Shown: positions 17,163-26,788 of the stretch, piece after piece | Numbering within the stretch: the stretch's first letter is position 1 | Layout: the number at the start of each line of letters is the position of its first letter | Assembly (NCBI RefSeq): GCF_016773205.1 | Contig: NZ_JAETWB010000023.1 | Span: 1-64,000, forward strand | DNA length: 64,000 nucleotides | Source of the DNA: Belnapia arida | Lineage (GTDB): Bacteria > Pseudomonadota > Alphaproteobacteria > Acetobacterales > Acetobacteraceae | Reading direction: 5' to 3' | Position numbers and translations under genes: made by a program | Notes under the pieces: generated by a model | Seen by the model: the letters and a program-made list of their open reading frames with translations, nothing else | Database searches by the model: none | What the model was told of the DNA's origin: nothing

Positions 17163-17729
17163 ATGGCAAGACCAAGGAGTGACGAGAAGCGCAACGCGAT
17201 CATGACCGCGGCGATCAAGATCATCGCCGCGCAAGGACTCAGCGCGCCTACCGCGATGATCGGCAAGGAAGCAGGCGTTTCGAACGGGGCGTTGTTCACC
17301 TATTTTGCGACCAAGGCCGACCTGCTGAACCAGCTCTACATCGAATTGAAGGCAGAGATGGCCGCAGCGACCACGACCGATCTTCCAACCGAAGCCGATA
17401 CGCGGGAGCAGGTGCGGCATGTCTGGAAGGGGTGGCTGCGCTGGGCGATAGATCACCCGCAGGAGCGCAGAGCCCTGGCGCACTTGGGTGTCTCACACGA
17501 GGTGACGGCAGAGAGCCATGAAGCTGCAAGCAAGTCCTATGCGGACGTCGCGGCTCTTCTGGATCGGAGCCGCGCAAGTGGGGCTTTGCGCGACGCCCCG
17601 CTGATGTTCGTCGCCTCGCTGGTGACCGGCATAGTCGATGCGACGGTCGACTACATGACGCAGGATCCCGCCAGTGCCGAGAAGCACGATGCCGCCGGCT
17701 TCGAGGCGCTTTGGCGCATCCTCACCTGA
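17163..17729 (+). CDS. TetR-family transcriptional regulator
   Basis: 188 aa. N-terminal helix-turn-helix: IMTAAIKIIAAQGLSAPTAM, then GKEAGVSNGALFTYFATKAD, the standard TetR recognition-helix region ending in F-x-x-K-x-D. The C-terminal ligand domain is helical and unassigned. GGAG precedes the ATG. It sits 35 bases before a short-chain dehydrogenase on the same strand, so it probably represses its own operon and responds to the enzyme's substrate. Confidence 0.9.
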   Translation: MARPRSDEKRNAIMTAAIKIIAAQGLSAPTAMIGKEAGVSNGALFTYFATKADLLNQLYIELKAEMAAATTTDLPTEADTREQVRHVWKGWLRWAIDHPQERRALAHLGVSHEVTAESHEAASKSYADVAALLDRSRASGALRDAPLMFVASLVTGIVDATVDYMTQDPASAEKHDAAGFEALWRILT

Positions 17730-17764
17730 GTTCATTTATCCATTTAAAGAGCGACTGGACAGAC

Positions 17765-18637
17765 ATGAGCAACCACTACATAGAACATCGTGGCATCGCT
17801 GTCGTAACCGGCGCATCTAAAGGGATCGGTGCCGCCACCGCGCAGGAGATTGCCAAGCGTGGCTTCCATGTCCTTGCTGGCGTGCGCCAGGCGAAGGACG
17901 CGGACGCTATCCGGGACGCGAACCTTGAGCCGATCATCCTCGACATCACCGACGAGGCCGCGATCACAGCACTCGTAAAGCGCGTCGCCGAAGATCCCGA
18001 GCGCCGCCCGCTGCGCGCGCTGGTCAACAACGCGGGCATGGCAGTCAACGCGCCCGTAGAGACCCATCCATTATCCGAGTGGCGGCGGCTGTTCGAGGTC
18101 AACCTGTTCGGCCACGTTGCGATGATTCAAGCGCTGTTGCCCATGCTCATCGCGAGCCGTGGGACCGTCGTGAATATCTCTTCCATCGGGGGCAAGGTGG
18201 CGATGGCGACCTACGGTCCCTATGCGGGCACAAAGTTCGCCATCGAAGCGGTCAGCGACGCGCTACGCCGGGAAGTCGAGCCGCTCGGGGTAAAGGTCAT
18301 CGTGATCGAACCGGGCGCTGTGACGACAGAAATGCTCGGCCAAGTCGATGTCAGGGGTGAGCGCATCATTGGCGAAATGACCACCGAGCAGCGAGGCCGC
18401 TACGCCACGCTCATGCATTCCGTCATCTCCCAGGCGAAGGCGTCGATCCCCGGGGGAGCGGCCCCCGGGGAAGCCGGCCGGATCATCGCTGACGCGATCA
18501 CCAGCACGCGGCCTCGTACCCGCTACACCATCGGCCGCAACACGGCGATACTCGTCCGGCTCACCCGGCTCCTGCCGGACCGGATGCTCGACCGCATTCT
18601 CGCCCGCGACCTCAAGTCGCATCAACCCGAGAGATAG
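17765..18637 (+). CDS. Short-chain dehydrogenase/reductase
   Basis: 290 aa classical SDR. Cofactor loop AVVTGASKGIGAATAQEIAK, NNAG motif (ALVNNAGMAV), catalytic Ser in VVNISSIGGKVAM and YAGTK (Tyr-x-x-x-Lys). The C-terminal helices (VRLTRLLPDRMLDRILAR) resemble the SDRs that accept lipophilic or steroid-like alcohols. An upstream start at 17711 would overlap the TetR gene; ATG 17765 gives the normal N-terminus. Substrate unknown. It is followed at once by a broken NAD(P)-binding gene, so the pair probably once formed one operon. Confidence 0.88.
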   Translation: MSNHYIEHRGIAVVTGASKGIGAATAQEIAKRGFHVLAGVRQAKDADAIRDANLEPIILDITDEAAITALVKRVAEDPERRPLRALVNNAGMAVNAPVETHPLSEWRRLFEVNLFGHVAMIQALLPMLIASRGTVVNISSIGGKVAMATYGPYAGTKFAIEAVSDALRREVEPLGVKVIVIEPGAVTTEMLGQVDVRGERIIGEMTTEQRGRYATLMHSVISQAKASIPGGAAPGEAGRIIADAITSTRPRTRYTIGRNTAILVRLTRLLPDRMLDRILARDLKSHQPER

Positions 18638-18642
18638 TAACC

Positions 18643-19350
18643 ATAACGAAACTCCTGATCGTCGGCGCCACTGGGCTGGTCGGAAAGCAGGTCGTAGAGA
18701 AGGCGCTCGCTGTTCAGCGGATCAGCCAGGTGATTGCCTTGACGCGCCGGCCGGTCGCACTCCGTGCCAGACAGGAAAACATCGTGATCGACTTTTCCGA
18801 GATGCCGATCAGGCCAACTGGTGGTGCGTGGACGGTGTCGTCAGTGCGCTCGGGACGACGCGCGCCACGACCAGGTTGCCTTCCGCCTACAGGACGATCA
18901 ACTACGACTATCCGCTTGCCGTCGCGAGCCATGCGCAGGCCCATGGTGCAACGCATTTCGCGCTAACCTCGTCGCTGGGAGCAAATCCCCGCTCGCGCTT
19001 CGTCTATACGCGTACCAAGGGCGAGCTGGAATCCGAGTTAAAGAAGCTCGGATTTCTGCCATTGACGATGATTCGTCCAAGCGTGCTTGGCGAAGATCGT
19101 GAGCAACAGCGCCCTGATGAACGGCACGGCGCAGATCGTCGCCAACATCCCTTCTTCATTCATTTTCCGGTTGTGAGGCAAAGTCGCGGTCTGTATCCGC
19201 GGAACGGAAGGGCGGCCTTTCGGGCAAAAAGTGGCCGACACCGTCGAAAACCTTTCCCCGCAGGCTGATATCCTTCCTCCATCTCGGAATATGCTGGGTA
19301 CGCGGTGCATATCCCGCTGTACCTTCCCATTTGGGAATGAGATGGTGGCA
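18643..19350 (+). pseudogene. NAD(P)H-binding oxidoreductase, start lost and two frameshifts
   Basis: From 18643 the frame reads KLLIVGATGLVGKQVVEKAL, QVIALTRRPVAL, then shifts near 18800 into VDGVVSALGTTRATTR, AVASHAQAHGATHFALTSSL, KGELESELKKLGFLPLTMIR PSVLGE, and shifts again near 19095. It is an NmrA/YwnB-like atypical SDR. The start codon position has ATA (ATAACGAAACTC) instead of ATG, so even initiation is lost. Confidence 0.75.
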
Positions 19351-19491
19351 GCAGCGCGGAGTTCTGATTAGCCCGCAGCGTCGAGCGCTGACCCAAGGTG
19401 ATCCACTATTGCTCGGACTTTTGGTGCCAGCGTGGCGCTGCTGCGCGGTTACGGGTAAGCAACCAGGACTGGCCCCGTCCGGTCCGATGTA

Positions 19492-20455
19492 TCACGCGAC
19501 GCGAGTGGAGACTGGCTTCGCAGCGCGGATCATGCGGTTGAGCACCGCGGCGGCCATGGCAACTTCGCCTCGCTGCGCCGGCAAGAGGCGGGCGCGCAGC
19601 TTAGGCCCGATGATCGCCTTGTATCTACCGACTGCGTTTTCCGCGAGACTGCGCCGGCCGTAGCCGGTCGCCTTCTGCCAAGCCATGCGGTCCTGCTCCG
19701 CGATGAGCCAGATGTGGCGATCGCGTCGGCTCTGCGCCTCGGCATTCTCTGTGCTCGTCGGCACGGCTGAGGCACGCGGCGGGACGACGACGTCTGGCGG
19801 CGGATCGCGCTGGTGACTGGCAATGGCCTGGTACACCGGCTCACCGTCATGCGCACCGTCTGCCATCACGGATGCAATCTCGTCCTCGATCGGCACGAGC
19901 AGCGCCGGTACTTGACCGGCATTACCGGCGGCGTTGTCGGGCAGCAAGCAGGAGACGATTTCACCGGTGCCAGTGTCCACGGCAAGGTGCTGCTTGCGCC
20001 AGGACTGGCGCGCACGGCCGTGCTTTTCCTCATCCTACTCGTCCTGGCCGAAGAGCTTCACGTCGGTGCTGTCGATCAGCAGATGCAGCGGGCCGTTCGG
20101 CACCATCTTGGACTGTCGCCTGGCAAAGCTGCGGCTGCGCCGGCTCAAGGTCGTATGGTCCGAGACGCGCAGTGCCAGCCCGAGCAGCCGCAGCATGCTC
20201 GTGGCGAAACCCTCAGCCTGGTGCAGGACAAGGTGGAAGACGAGCCGCAGCATCAACACCATCTCGATCGCCGCATCCGAGTATCAGGCTTGGCCGCTGG
20301 GCGTGCTTCGCCGCGGTGCTTGCCATTCGGTCAGGGCATCCTCATCGAGCCAGAGCGCCAGGTCGACACGCCGCGTCAGGCCAGCCTCGTAGGCCGGCCA
20401 GTTCTGCACCAGGTAGCGGAACCATTCGCCGCGCCATGAAGTCGAGAGCCCATCC
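19492..20455 (-). pseudogene. IS5-family transposase with two in-frame nonsense codons
   Basis: One continuous frame carries a full IS5-type protein: FRYLVQNWPAYEAGLTRRVD, MVLMLRLVFHLVLHQAEGFA, HLLIDSTDVKLFGQDE (first Asp region), RQSWRKQHLAVDTGTGEIVS, ADGAHDGEPVYQ and TGYGRRSLAENAVGRYK. It is interrupted by TGA at 20284-20286 (a Trp codon is expected) and TAG at 20035-20037. No frameshift is needed. The very N-terminus is lost. Confidence 0.85.
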
Positions 20456-20525
20456 TAGATCGCGCTCGGCTTCACCGGCCTCTTCCTCGCACACACATCC
20501 CGCTGTTTCGAATGGCGCGCCCCCG

Positions 20526-21863
20526 TTACCCTTCCTGGGGAAGCACTCGGCCAGCGCGTCGCCCAGCTCCTATGCGCAAAGTCGAGACGCACTTTTGTGT
20601 CCTGAACCCATCTTCGGCCGTGACCAGCAAGGAACGGTTCGTCCGATTGGATGAAGTCGCCTCCCTCCGGTCGATCCACGGCTTGAGGCGCCCGACCATG
20701 AAAAACAGCACCGGGTTGAGGAAGATCGACAGGATCGACGCACCGAGGATCAAATCGCGAATAGGCTCGCCCAGCAGATCCAGCCCGACCCCAAGCCCCA
20801 CCAGAATGAACGAGAACTCGCCGATCTGTGCGAGCCCGATCGCAATCATCAGCGCGGCGCCAAGGGGTTGGTCCAGTGCCCGCAGGACCAGGAACGACGC
20901 GATGGGCGTGCCGATGAGCACCACGGAAAGGACAATCAGCAGCGAGAGCGGGTCGCGTAGCAGCACCGTCGGATCAAACAGCATGCCAATCGATACGAAG
21001 AACAGGGCCGAGAATGCGTTGCGGAGCGGCAGCGTCTCTTCTGCAATGCGAGGGCTGAGCTTGGACCCGCTCAACACCATGCCGACGACGAAGGCACCAA
21101 GGGCGAAAGACACCCCGAACACCTCCGATCCGACAAACGCCGCACCCAAGACGACCGCCAGCACAGCAAGGCAGAACAGCTCGCGTGAGCCCGTGTGGAC
21201 CACGGCGTGTAGCACGAACCGGATCACCCGCTGGCCCACCAGCAGCATCAAGGCGACAAACGCAGCGACCTTGGCCACCGTCACGACACCGGTCAACCCG
21301 AGCTCGGCCAAGGTTGCAGTGTCTGACCCGTCGTTTTTTAACAGGGGCGCTAAGACCGGCAGCAGCACGAGTGCTAGCACGGTCACGAAATCCTGGATCA
21401 CTAGCCAAGCGACGGCGATGTGCCCAGCCTCGCTCCCCATCAACTGCCTTTCATGCAGAGTGCGAAGCAGCACGACGGTGCTTGCAATGCTCAAGGATAG
21501 GCCGAACACCAGCCCGGCACCCAAGTCCAAACCCAACATCCAACCCAACCCTTCGCCCATCAGGGTCGCCAGGGTGATCTGGACCAGCGCACCCGGAACC
21601 GCAACGGCGCGAACCTTCATCAGATCCCGCACTGAGAAATGCAGGCCTACCCCAAACATGAGCAGCAATACGCCGATCTCGCCGAGCTGCAGCGCGAGCC
21701 CCTGGTCACCTACGAAACCCGGCGTGAACGGTCCGATCGCCACACCGGCCAGCAGATATCCGGCCAGCAATGACGTCCTCAGGCGGTTCGCCACCGCACC
21801 CAGGACGAAGGCGAGGCCTAGGCCGATCACTAGGACCGCGATCAGTGGGCTATCGTGGAGCAT
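20526..21863 (-). CDS. Kef-type K+/H+ (cation:proton) antiporter, lacks the usual C-terminal domain
   Basis: 445 aa. CPA2-family membrane domain with about 12 segments: LLAGYLLAGVAIGPFTPGFV, LLLMFGVGLHFSVRDLM, ALGAFVVGMVLSGSKLS, IGLAQIGEFSFILVGLGVGL. Close to YbaL/KefB, which exchange potassium for protons. Those proteins carry a cytosolic TrkA-N (RCK) domain after the membrane part; here the membrane domain ends at GRLKPWID and about 35 unrelated residues follow before the stop, where an IS5 remnant begins. The regulatory domain has probably been lost by insertion or deletion. The start at 21863 aligns with the family N-terminus (MLHDSPLIA); longer starts to 21989 exist. Confidence 0.8.
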   Translation of the reverse strand: MLHDSPLIAVLVIGLGLAFVLGAVANRLRTSLLAGYLLAGVAIGPFTPGFVGDQGLALQLGEIGVLLLMFGVGLHFSVRDLMKVRAVAVPGALVQITLATLMGEGLGWMLGLDLGAGLVFGLSLSIASTVVLLRTLHERQLMGSEAGHIAVAWLVIQDFVTVLALVLLPVLAPLLKNDGSDTATLAELGLTGVVTVAKVAAFVALMLLVGQRVIRFVLHAVVHTGSRELFCLAVLAVVLGAAFVGSEVFGVSFALGAFVVGMVLSGSKLSPRIAEETLPLRNAFSALFFVSIGMLFDPTVLLRDPLSLLIVLSVVLIGTPIASFLVLRALDQPLGAALMIAIGLAQIGEFSFILVGLGVGLDLLGEPIRDLILGASILSIFLNPVLFFMVGRLKPWIDRREATSSNRTNRSLLVTAEDGFRTQKCVSTLRIGAGRRAGRVLPQEG

Positions 21864-22537
21864 GGCGCCAATCCCTACCGTCGTGACCACACCATTCTCC
21901 ATACGCGAATGATTCAAGTGCATTGGACCGACCGAAGCGATTGCGGTCATGCCATCGGGAAGCCATAGGCTGCCGTCGAAGCGGCGCATGGCTCACTTCG
22001 CAGACACCCTCGTGGGACGGAGGCTCGGCGGCTCTCGGTCTCCTTCGACAACGCCTGCGGCAAGCGCCAGGGCCGAAGTGAACAGCACTGCGGTCGGACG
22101 ACGTTGCGCACTCTGCGGTGCTGCGTTTGCCTAATTGCCAGTCATTCGTATTGCTGGGCATATCCATCCCCGTATCTCCTGTTGCGACAGGCGCAGAGAT
22201 AGACGGAACACGTTTCGGCACGATGCTGCAGTTATGTGCGTCCAGCAGTGAAATGTTGGACCAGACACATTTCAAGTGTCTCGACCCTCGCCTCGGCTGG
22301 CGTTGGTGCCCATGCGGCAGAAGCGTCATTGCGGCGACGGCACACATAACGTCGACCCGCGCCGTCGCCTTAGAAGTGATGCCTCTATCGTGCAACCAGG
22401 TACATAGCCCACCGGCGGATCCGACATAGCACCAAGAATGGTGGCGAGATCGCTGCCAGCCGTTGGAGATGGCGTGGTTGCCGACGCTCCTCCCTCGCAC
22501 AGAGGCATGTGATCCGAGCGTGTCGTGCGGCGCGGGC
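21864..22537. other. Intergenic, no supported gene
   Basis: Contains the upstream region of the antiporter. The minus-strand frame spanning it looks random. Nothing recognisable on either strand. Confidence 0.5.
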
Positions 22538-23664
22538 TCAGCCAGCGGCGGCCTGATGCGCCGCTCTGCAGAAGCCGTGGTCACGCAGTTCGTGCCACAG
22601 CGCCATCGCGTTCTCGCAGCCAGCCGCGAGGCGTGTCTCCAGGTAGTCGAGATGGGGATTTAGGATGTTGGGAGTGGCAGTCCAGACGGAACGCTCTGCA
22701 AAGCTCTCGCCATCGGCGAACTTCCACACCGTCCCGCGAGCCCGCGCCATGTGCGTCCTGATAGTGAGCAGCGACTCGCCGCCGGCGATGCGGCGCTGGT
22801 CCTCCTTGTAGAATGCCTTCCAGTGCGCCCGGCTCTCGGCACTGGCCGCTCGTTCGACCCGGCTGTGTGGGAACGCGCTCAGCCGCCGCGCCGGGTCGGC
22901 TGGCTGACCCGGGATCAGTGGTAGGCGCCGGAGCCTGCCAGGGATCTAAGCCAGCCACCGATCTGCTATCTGCACGGCTTGCGGCGCCCCAGGCCCAATG
23001 CCGAGGACGTACTCGGTCGAGCGGTCACGGGCGACGGCCCGGATCCCACGGTGGCGCTGACGCCAGTCGGCCAGCGTCGGGGCGTTCCGGTCCGGCGGCA
23101 GGTCGACCACGCGATGCCGCTTCAGGCGGACCAGGATCGTTCCATAGGTCTCGCCCTTGCGCCGGGCCCAGCCGTCGACGCCGAGCACATGAGTCGCCGG
23201 GCGGCGCGGCGAGGGTAAGCGGCGACCAGGCGCAGCACCGTGTCGCCGCTCGTTGGCATGCCGACCCCCTACAGCATGCGCGCACCTGCCTCACTGCCTA
23301 TGGCAATGCCAACCCAGCCCTGTGCCGTCGCCAGCCGGTCCGTGCGCTGCGCCCGCGGCGCGATCAGGCTGGGCAGCCGCTCAGCAAAGGTCCGCCGCGA
23401 GCATGCCGGATTGCGGCAGTACAAACGCCTCACCGCCAGTTCGAGGCGGACCTGGCGGCCAAGGCAGGGCAGATCGGCGGGGCGTCGCACCGTTCGGCTG
23501 TGGACAGCATGGCTCGGCTGGCCACAGTCCGGGCAGCGGCCACTCCGTTGCTGAGCGCCAGCGACAATTTGGATGTGCTCGCGCGCAGCGGTGGTCTCCC
23601 CAATGCGGTATTCGGGCAGGAGATGAAGGTCCATCATTCCAGACCGTGCAACCCTTGGCATCAC
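22538..23664 (-). pseudogene. ISL3-family transposase, broken
   Basis: The N-terminal frame has the zinc-binding region RCPDCGQPSHAVHSR then LYCRNPACSRRTFAERLPSL, the ISL3 hallmark. It meets an in-frame TAG at 23269-23271, continues GVGMPTSGDTVLRLVAAYP, shifts near 23190 into MLGVDGWARRKGETYGTILV and VARDRSTEYVLGIGPGAPQA (catalytic core), is interrupted again, and ends with TATPNILNPHLDYLETRLAA and LWHELRDHG (C-terminal part). All parts of the original protein can still be seen. Confidence 0.85.
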
Positions 23665-23734
23665 ATCGAAGCCCGCCGAACATGCAGGCTAACAGCATCA
23701 ACCATGCTTTCTGCGGAAGAGCCATCAATCCGGG

Positions 23735-23869
23735 TCAATTCCAATGCATCCGGCGCACCCTGGGCACGACCATCGCACCCTCGTTCGCGAGGCACATGGC
23801 GATCACCTTCCCGATGCAGTTGGCGATCTCCCTGACGAGGGCGACCTTGCCGCTGAACCGTCCGCTCAT
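23735..23869 (-). pseudogene. Short-chain dehydrogenase, N-terminal scrap
   Basis: Reads MSGRFSGKVALVREIANCIG then KVIAMCLANEGAMVV, the first 35 residues of an SDR with a damaged cofactor loop (TGGxxGIG expected). The rest of the gene is absent; the ISL3 remnant lies just downstream. It sits 41 bases after the stop of the amidohydrolase gene, so it may once have been the next gene in that cluster. Confidence 0.65.
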
Positions 23870-23909
23870 GTTGGGTCGTTTGGATGCTCGTGCGAGGGTT
23901 GGGGGAACG

Positions 23910-24896
23910 TCAGCGTGCGCAGAGCCGGTCCCAGTTCCCGTGAGCGATGCGCGTCCGGTCGTCGAGGCTGAGGTCCGCTTGCTCCAGAAAGCGCCGCGCG
24001 CCTCCATTGGAGAATGCGACGTAGGGGTCGTCCGTGGCGAAGAGGATGCGGTCGGCGCCGACGATATCGATTGCCCAGGACAAGTAACGCGGGCTGAGGA
24101 TCCCGCCCGGCGTAACGTGCAGGTTCGATCGCGCATAGTCCGCAACGGGCCGCTGCAGGTGCCGCGCCACCTTCGACAGCACGTTTACCCGTTCAAGGTA
24201 GAACAGCACGACCTCGCCCCAGTGCCCGAGGATGACTTGAAGCCCCGGGAGGCGATCAAAGGTTCCTGCGAGGATGAGCCGCAACGCCTGAATGCCCGCC
24301 TCGACATGCCAGCCGAGACCGCCAGTAGCGAAATGGAGGCTCAGCTCGTCACCGTAGCCGGCGTAAAGGGCCTCGTACACCGCGGGCTGCGGGATCTGAG
24401 GGTGGATGTAGAGCGGCACGCGGAGCGCTGCAGCGGCCTCTAGGATCGGGAGGAAGTCAGGGTGGTCGAGGTTGCGGTCCCGCGTGCGCCCGTGGAGCAT
24501 CGCACCCCGGAAGCCCAGCACCGTGACGGCGCGTTCCAACTCCCGTGCAGCCGCCTCCGGGTCAGGCGTCGGCAAGGTCGCAAAGCCTTCGAATCGATTG
24601 GGATGCCGGCGCACGGCGTCCGCGAGACGGTCGTTCGTGCTGCACGCGAGCGGCACCGCATCCGACGCGTCGAGGTTCTGCACGCCCGGCGTGGCCAGGG
24701 AGAGCACCGCCACGTCTACGCCGGCCGCGTCCATGCGCGCGATGCGAGCCGCGGAAAGATCGTCGAGCCCCGCGCCCGTCTCACAATCGCTCATAAGCGG
24801 TGCCCTACTGTTATCCTGCGGCGAAGGAGCGAGCCACAATTCCGCCTCCCGCACTTCCCGCATCGAGAAGTGCTCCTCAAGCGCTACGATCCGCAT
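23910..24896 (-). CDS. Amidohydrolase-2 family protein, gamma-resorcylate decarboxylase-like
   Basis: 328 aa metal-dependent TIM-barrel. It starts VALEEHFSM, the Glu-x-His-type metal ligand motif of the non-oxidative aromatic acid decarboxylases, rather than the His-x-His of hydrolytic members. Other ligands: His in PLYIHPQIPQP and Asp in ILFATDDPYVAFSNG. VILGHWGEVVLFYLERV is also typical. Members remove CO2 from hydroxybenzoates such as gamma-resorcylate or carboxyvanillate. It lies 67 bases downstream of a flavoprotein hydroxylase on the same strand, which fits a decarboxylase plus ring hydroxylase pair. The exact substrate is unknown. Confidence 0.82.
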   Translation of the reverse strand: MRIVALEEHFSMREVREAELWLAPSPQDNSRAPLMSDCETGAGLDDLSAARIARMDAAGVDVAVLSLATPGVQNLDASDAVPLACSTNDRLADAVRRHPNRFEGFATLPTPDPEAAARELERAVTVLGFRGAMLHGRTRDRNLDHPDFLPILEAAAALRVPLYIHPQIPQPAVYEALYAGYGDELSLHFATGGLGWHVEAGIQALRLILAGTFDRLPGLQVILGHWGEVVLFYLERVNVLSKVARHLQRPVADYARSNLHVTPGGILSPRYLSWAIDIVGADRILFATDDPYVAFSNGGARRFLEQADLSLDDRTRIAHGNWDRLCAR

Positions 24897-24963
24897 ATTC
24901 TGTCACTCCCACCCGCCGTTCGGGATCGGGCCGTATGGCCCGCCCTCCAGTAACCAGCGCCGA

Positions 24964-26643
24964 TCACGGCGCCGTCATGGGCGGCTCTCCGAACACCTTC
25001 CGGCAGTAGGCGGCCAAGCGATGTGGCTCGTCGGCCGCGCCACGGAAGGCGATGTGCCCGTCCGGACGGATCAGTACGAGAGTAGTCTCTCCTTCCAATC
25101 CATAGGCTCCGTGCGCCTTGCCATCGAGATCGGACAGGACAAGTGCGTCGCCGCTGGTGAACAGCGGACCAGCAAGTACCAAACGCGGTCGTACGCACTT
25201 CCAAAAAGCGACGTGCTGGATCGCCGCGAGCAACAGCACTCGCGCGTCGGGTGATCGTCCATCAAAACAGAGCAAAGCCCAGCCTGTTGTGTGACCATCC
25301 GGATTATAGAGAATTTGGAAAAGCGTCGTGGTTTCTGCCTCGTGAGTGACCTCCGCATCCGGAGCGCGTTCGCCCGGCCGCGCTCCGTGCTTCCGCAATA
25401 GGTGGCCCACCCCAGAAAGATGGTCCTCGTTGAGCAGGCTCCTAGGGTATTCGACCGTCATTTGCTGAAGGTCGCCGGTCCCCTGGATCAGCGAGCCGAT
25501 GGTTGGCAGCAACTTGGCAGCGAGTTCCAGCGCGGTATCGGTAAGTGCACCGCGGTAGACCACGCGCCGGAAGCCCTTCGCCTGCTGGTCGCTGAGACGG
25601 ACATGCTCTCTCCCACGCTCGCCGTCGTAGGAGGCGAGGACCACGGGTTCGGCTTCGCCCCGCAACGTCATAGCTAGCCGCCAAGCGATCTCGACCGCGT
25701 CGTGAAAGCCGGCGTTCATGCCCTGGCCACCAATTGGCAAGGACAGGTGCCCGGCGTCACCGGCAAGGAACACGCGCCCTCGTGCATAGCCTGGAGAAAC
25801 CCCGAACTGAAAACGGCTGTGGCTGAACCAGATTGGGTCGGTGAGGGTCAGCGTCTCGTCCCCCGTCACGGCACGCCCCAGGGCCTCAATCTCCTCAAGC
25901 GTTGGATCACGGTCAGGCACGCCAGCATCGTCCTGGAGGAAGAATAGCCGATGGTAGCCACCCCAGACCGGAAGCACGCCACAAAAGCCCTGCTCGTAGT
26001 AGAAGAACCAGAGCTGGTCCGGCTCGGTCGAACGGCGCCACGACAGACGCGCGTCCACTTGACGGTTGATACGACCTTCAAAACGCTCCGGTACGAAATC
26101 CAGGCCGACAAGCGGCCGTATAGTGCTCTTGGCGCCATCGGCGGCCACGAGGTAGCGACCACGCCGCTGCTCCTCCATCGCGTTGCAGTCCCGTTTGAAC
26201 GTGACCGTCACGCCCGCTTCATCTGCAACGATGCCAACAACCTTGCAGCCTCGATCGAGCGTACCGCCACGCTTTTCGAACATCTCGATCAACGTTTTTT
26301 CTATGACGTCCTGCCCACTGTAAAGGACCTGCGGATAGGGACTGGCGACTTGGTCGATCAGAAGTGGGGCGGTCGGCACGCCGTTGATAAGCGTATTGAT
26401 CATGCGAATGCTGTAGGATTGCTCCGCCAGGGCGTCGCGGATGCCGATGCTGGCCAGAAGCTCCTGCGGCCGCGCCCAGAGATTGTTGGCACGTGAGTAT
26501 GCTATGGTTCCGGTACGCTCTTCGAGAACTAGGCAGTTGATGCCGTGGTGACGCAGGGCACAGCCAGTTGTGAGGCCGACCGGTCCTGCGCCAACGACGA
26601 TCACATCGGTATCGTAAGCTGGTGGATGCTGTGCGATAGACAT
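24964..26643 (-). CDS. FAD-dependent aromatic-ring monooxygenase (PHBH-fold, MhpA-like)
   Basis: 559 aa. N-terminal FAD site DVIVVGAGPVGLTTGCALRH, then the second FAD motif RVFLAGDAGHLSLPIGGQGM near residue 295, which is the GD motif of class A flavoprotein hydroxylases. The last about 160 residues look like the thioredoxin-like tail found in phenol/resorcinol hydroxylases (LVLIRPDGHIAFRG at the end). It would hydroxylate a phenolic ring using NAD(P)H and O2. ATG 26641-26643 has AGGAAG before it; a much longer upstream frame is a shadow of mlaA. Likely co-transcribed with the decarboxylase-type gene downstream. Confidence 0.9.
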   Translation of the reverse strand: MSIAQHPPAYDTDVIVVGAGPVGLTTGCALRHHGINCLVLEERTGTIAYSRANNLWARPQELLASIGIRDALAEQSYSIRMINTLINGVPTAPLLIDQVASPYPQVLYSGQDVIEKTLIEMFEKRGGTLDRGCKVVGIVADEAGVTVTFKRDCNAMEEQRRGRYLVAADGAKSTIRPLVGLDFVPERFEGRINRQVDARLSWRRSTEPDQLWFFYYEQGFCGVLPVWGGYHRLFFLQDDAGVPDRDPTLEEIEALGRAVTGDETLTLTDPIWFSHSRFQFGVSPGYARGRVFLAGDAGHLSLPIGGQGMNAGFHDAVEIAWRLAMTLRGEAEPVVLASYDGERGREHVRLSDQQAKGFRRVVYRGALTDTALELAAKLLPTIGSLIQGTGDLQQMTVEYPRSLLNEDHLSGVGHLLRKHGARPGERAPDAEVTHEAETTTLFQILYNPDGHTTGWALLCFDGRSPDARVLLLAAIQHVAFWKCVRPRLVLAGPLFTSGDALVLSDLDGKAHGAYGLEGETTLVLIRPDGHIAFRGAADEPHRLAAYCRKVFGEPPMTAP

Positions 26644-26788
26644 GATCAGTCTTCCTGCTCGGTAGGCATACGTTCGATTGATTCGTCGAGACGCTGCTGC
26701 GGCGTTTTTGGAGAGAGGCTGGAGATGGTGATCGACGGCCTCGAAGGAGCCGCAAGTGTTCTGGTGTCTGCCAACGGAGCGTCTTCCA

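Noticed and set aside
20512-21912. Plus-strand ORF of 466 aa opposite the antiporter
   Set aside because: Ser/Thr/Arg-rich mirror of a hydrophobic membrane protein on the other strand.
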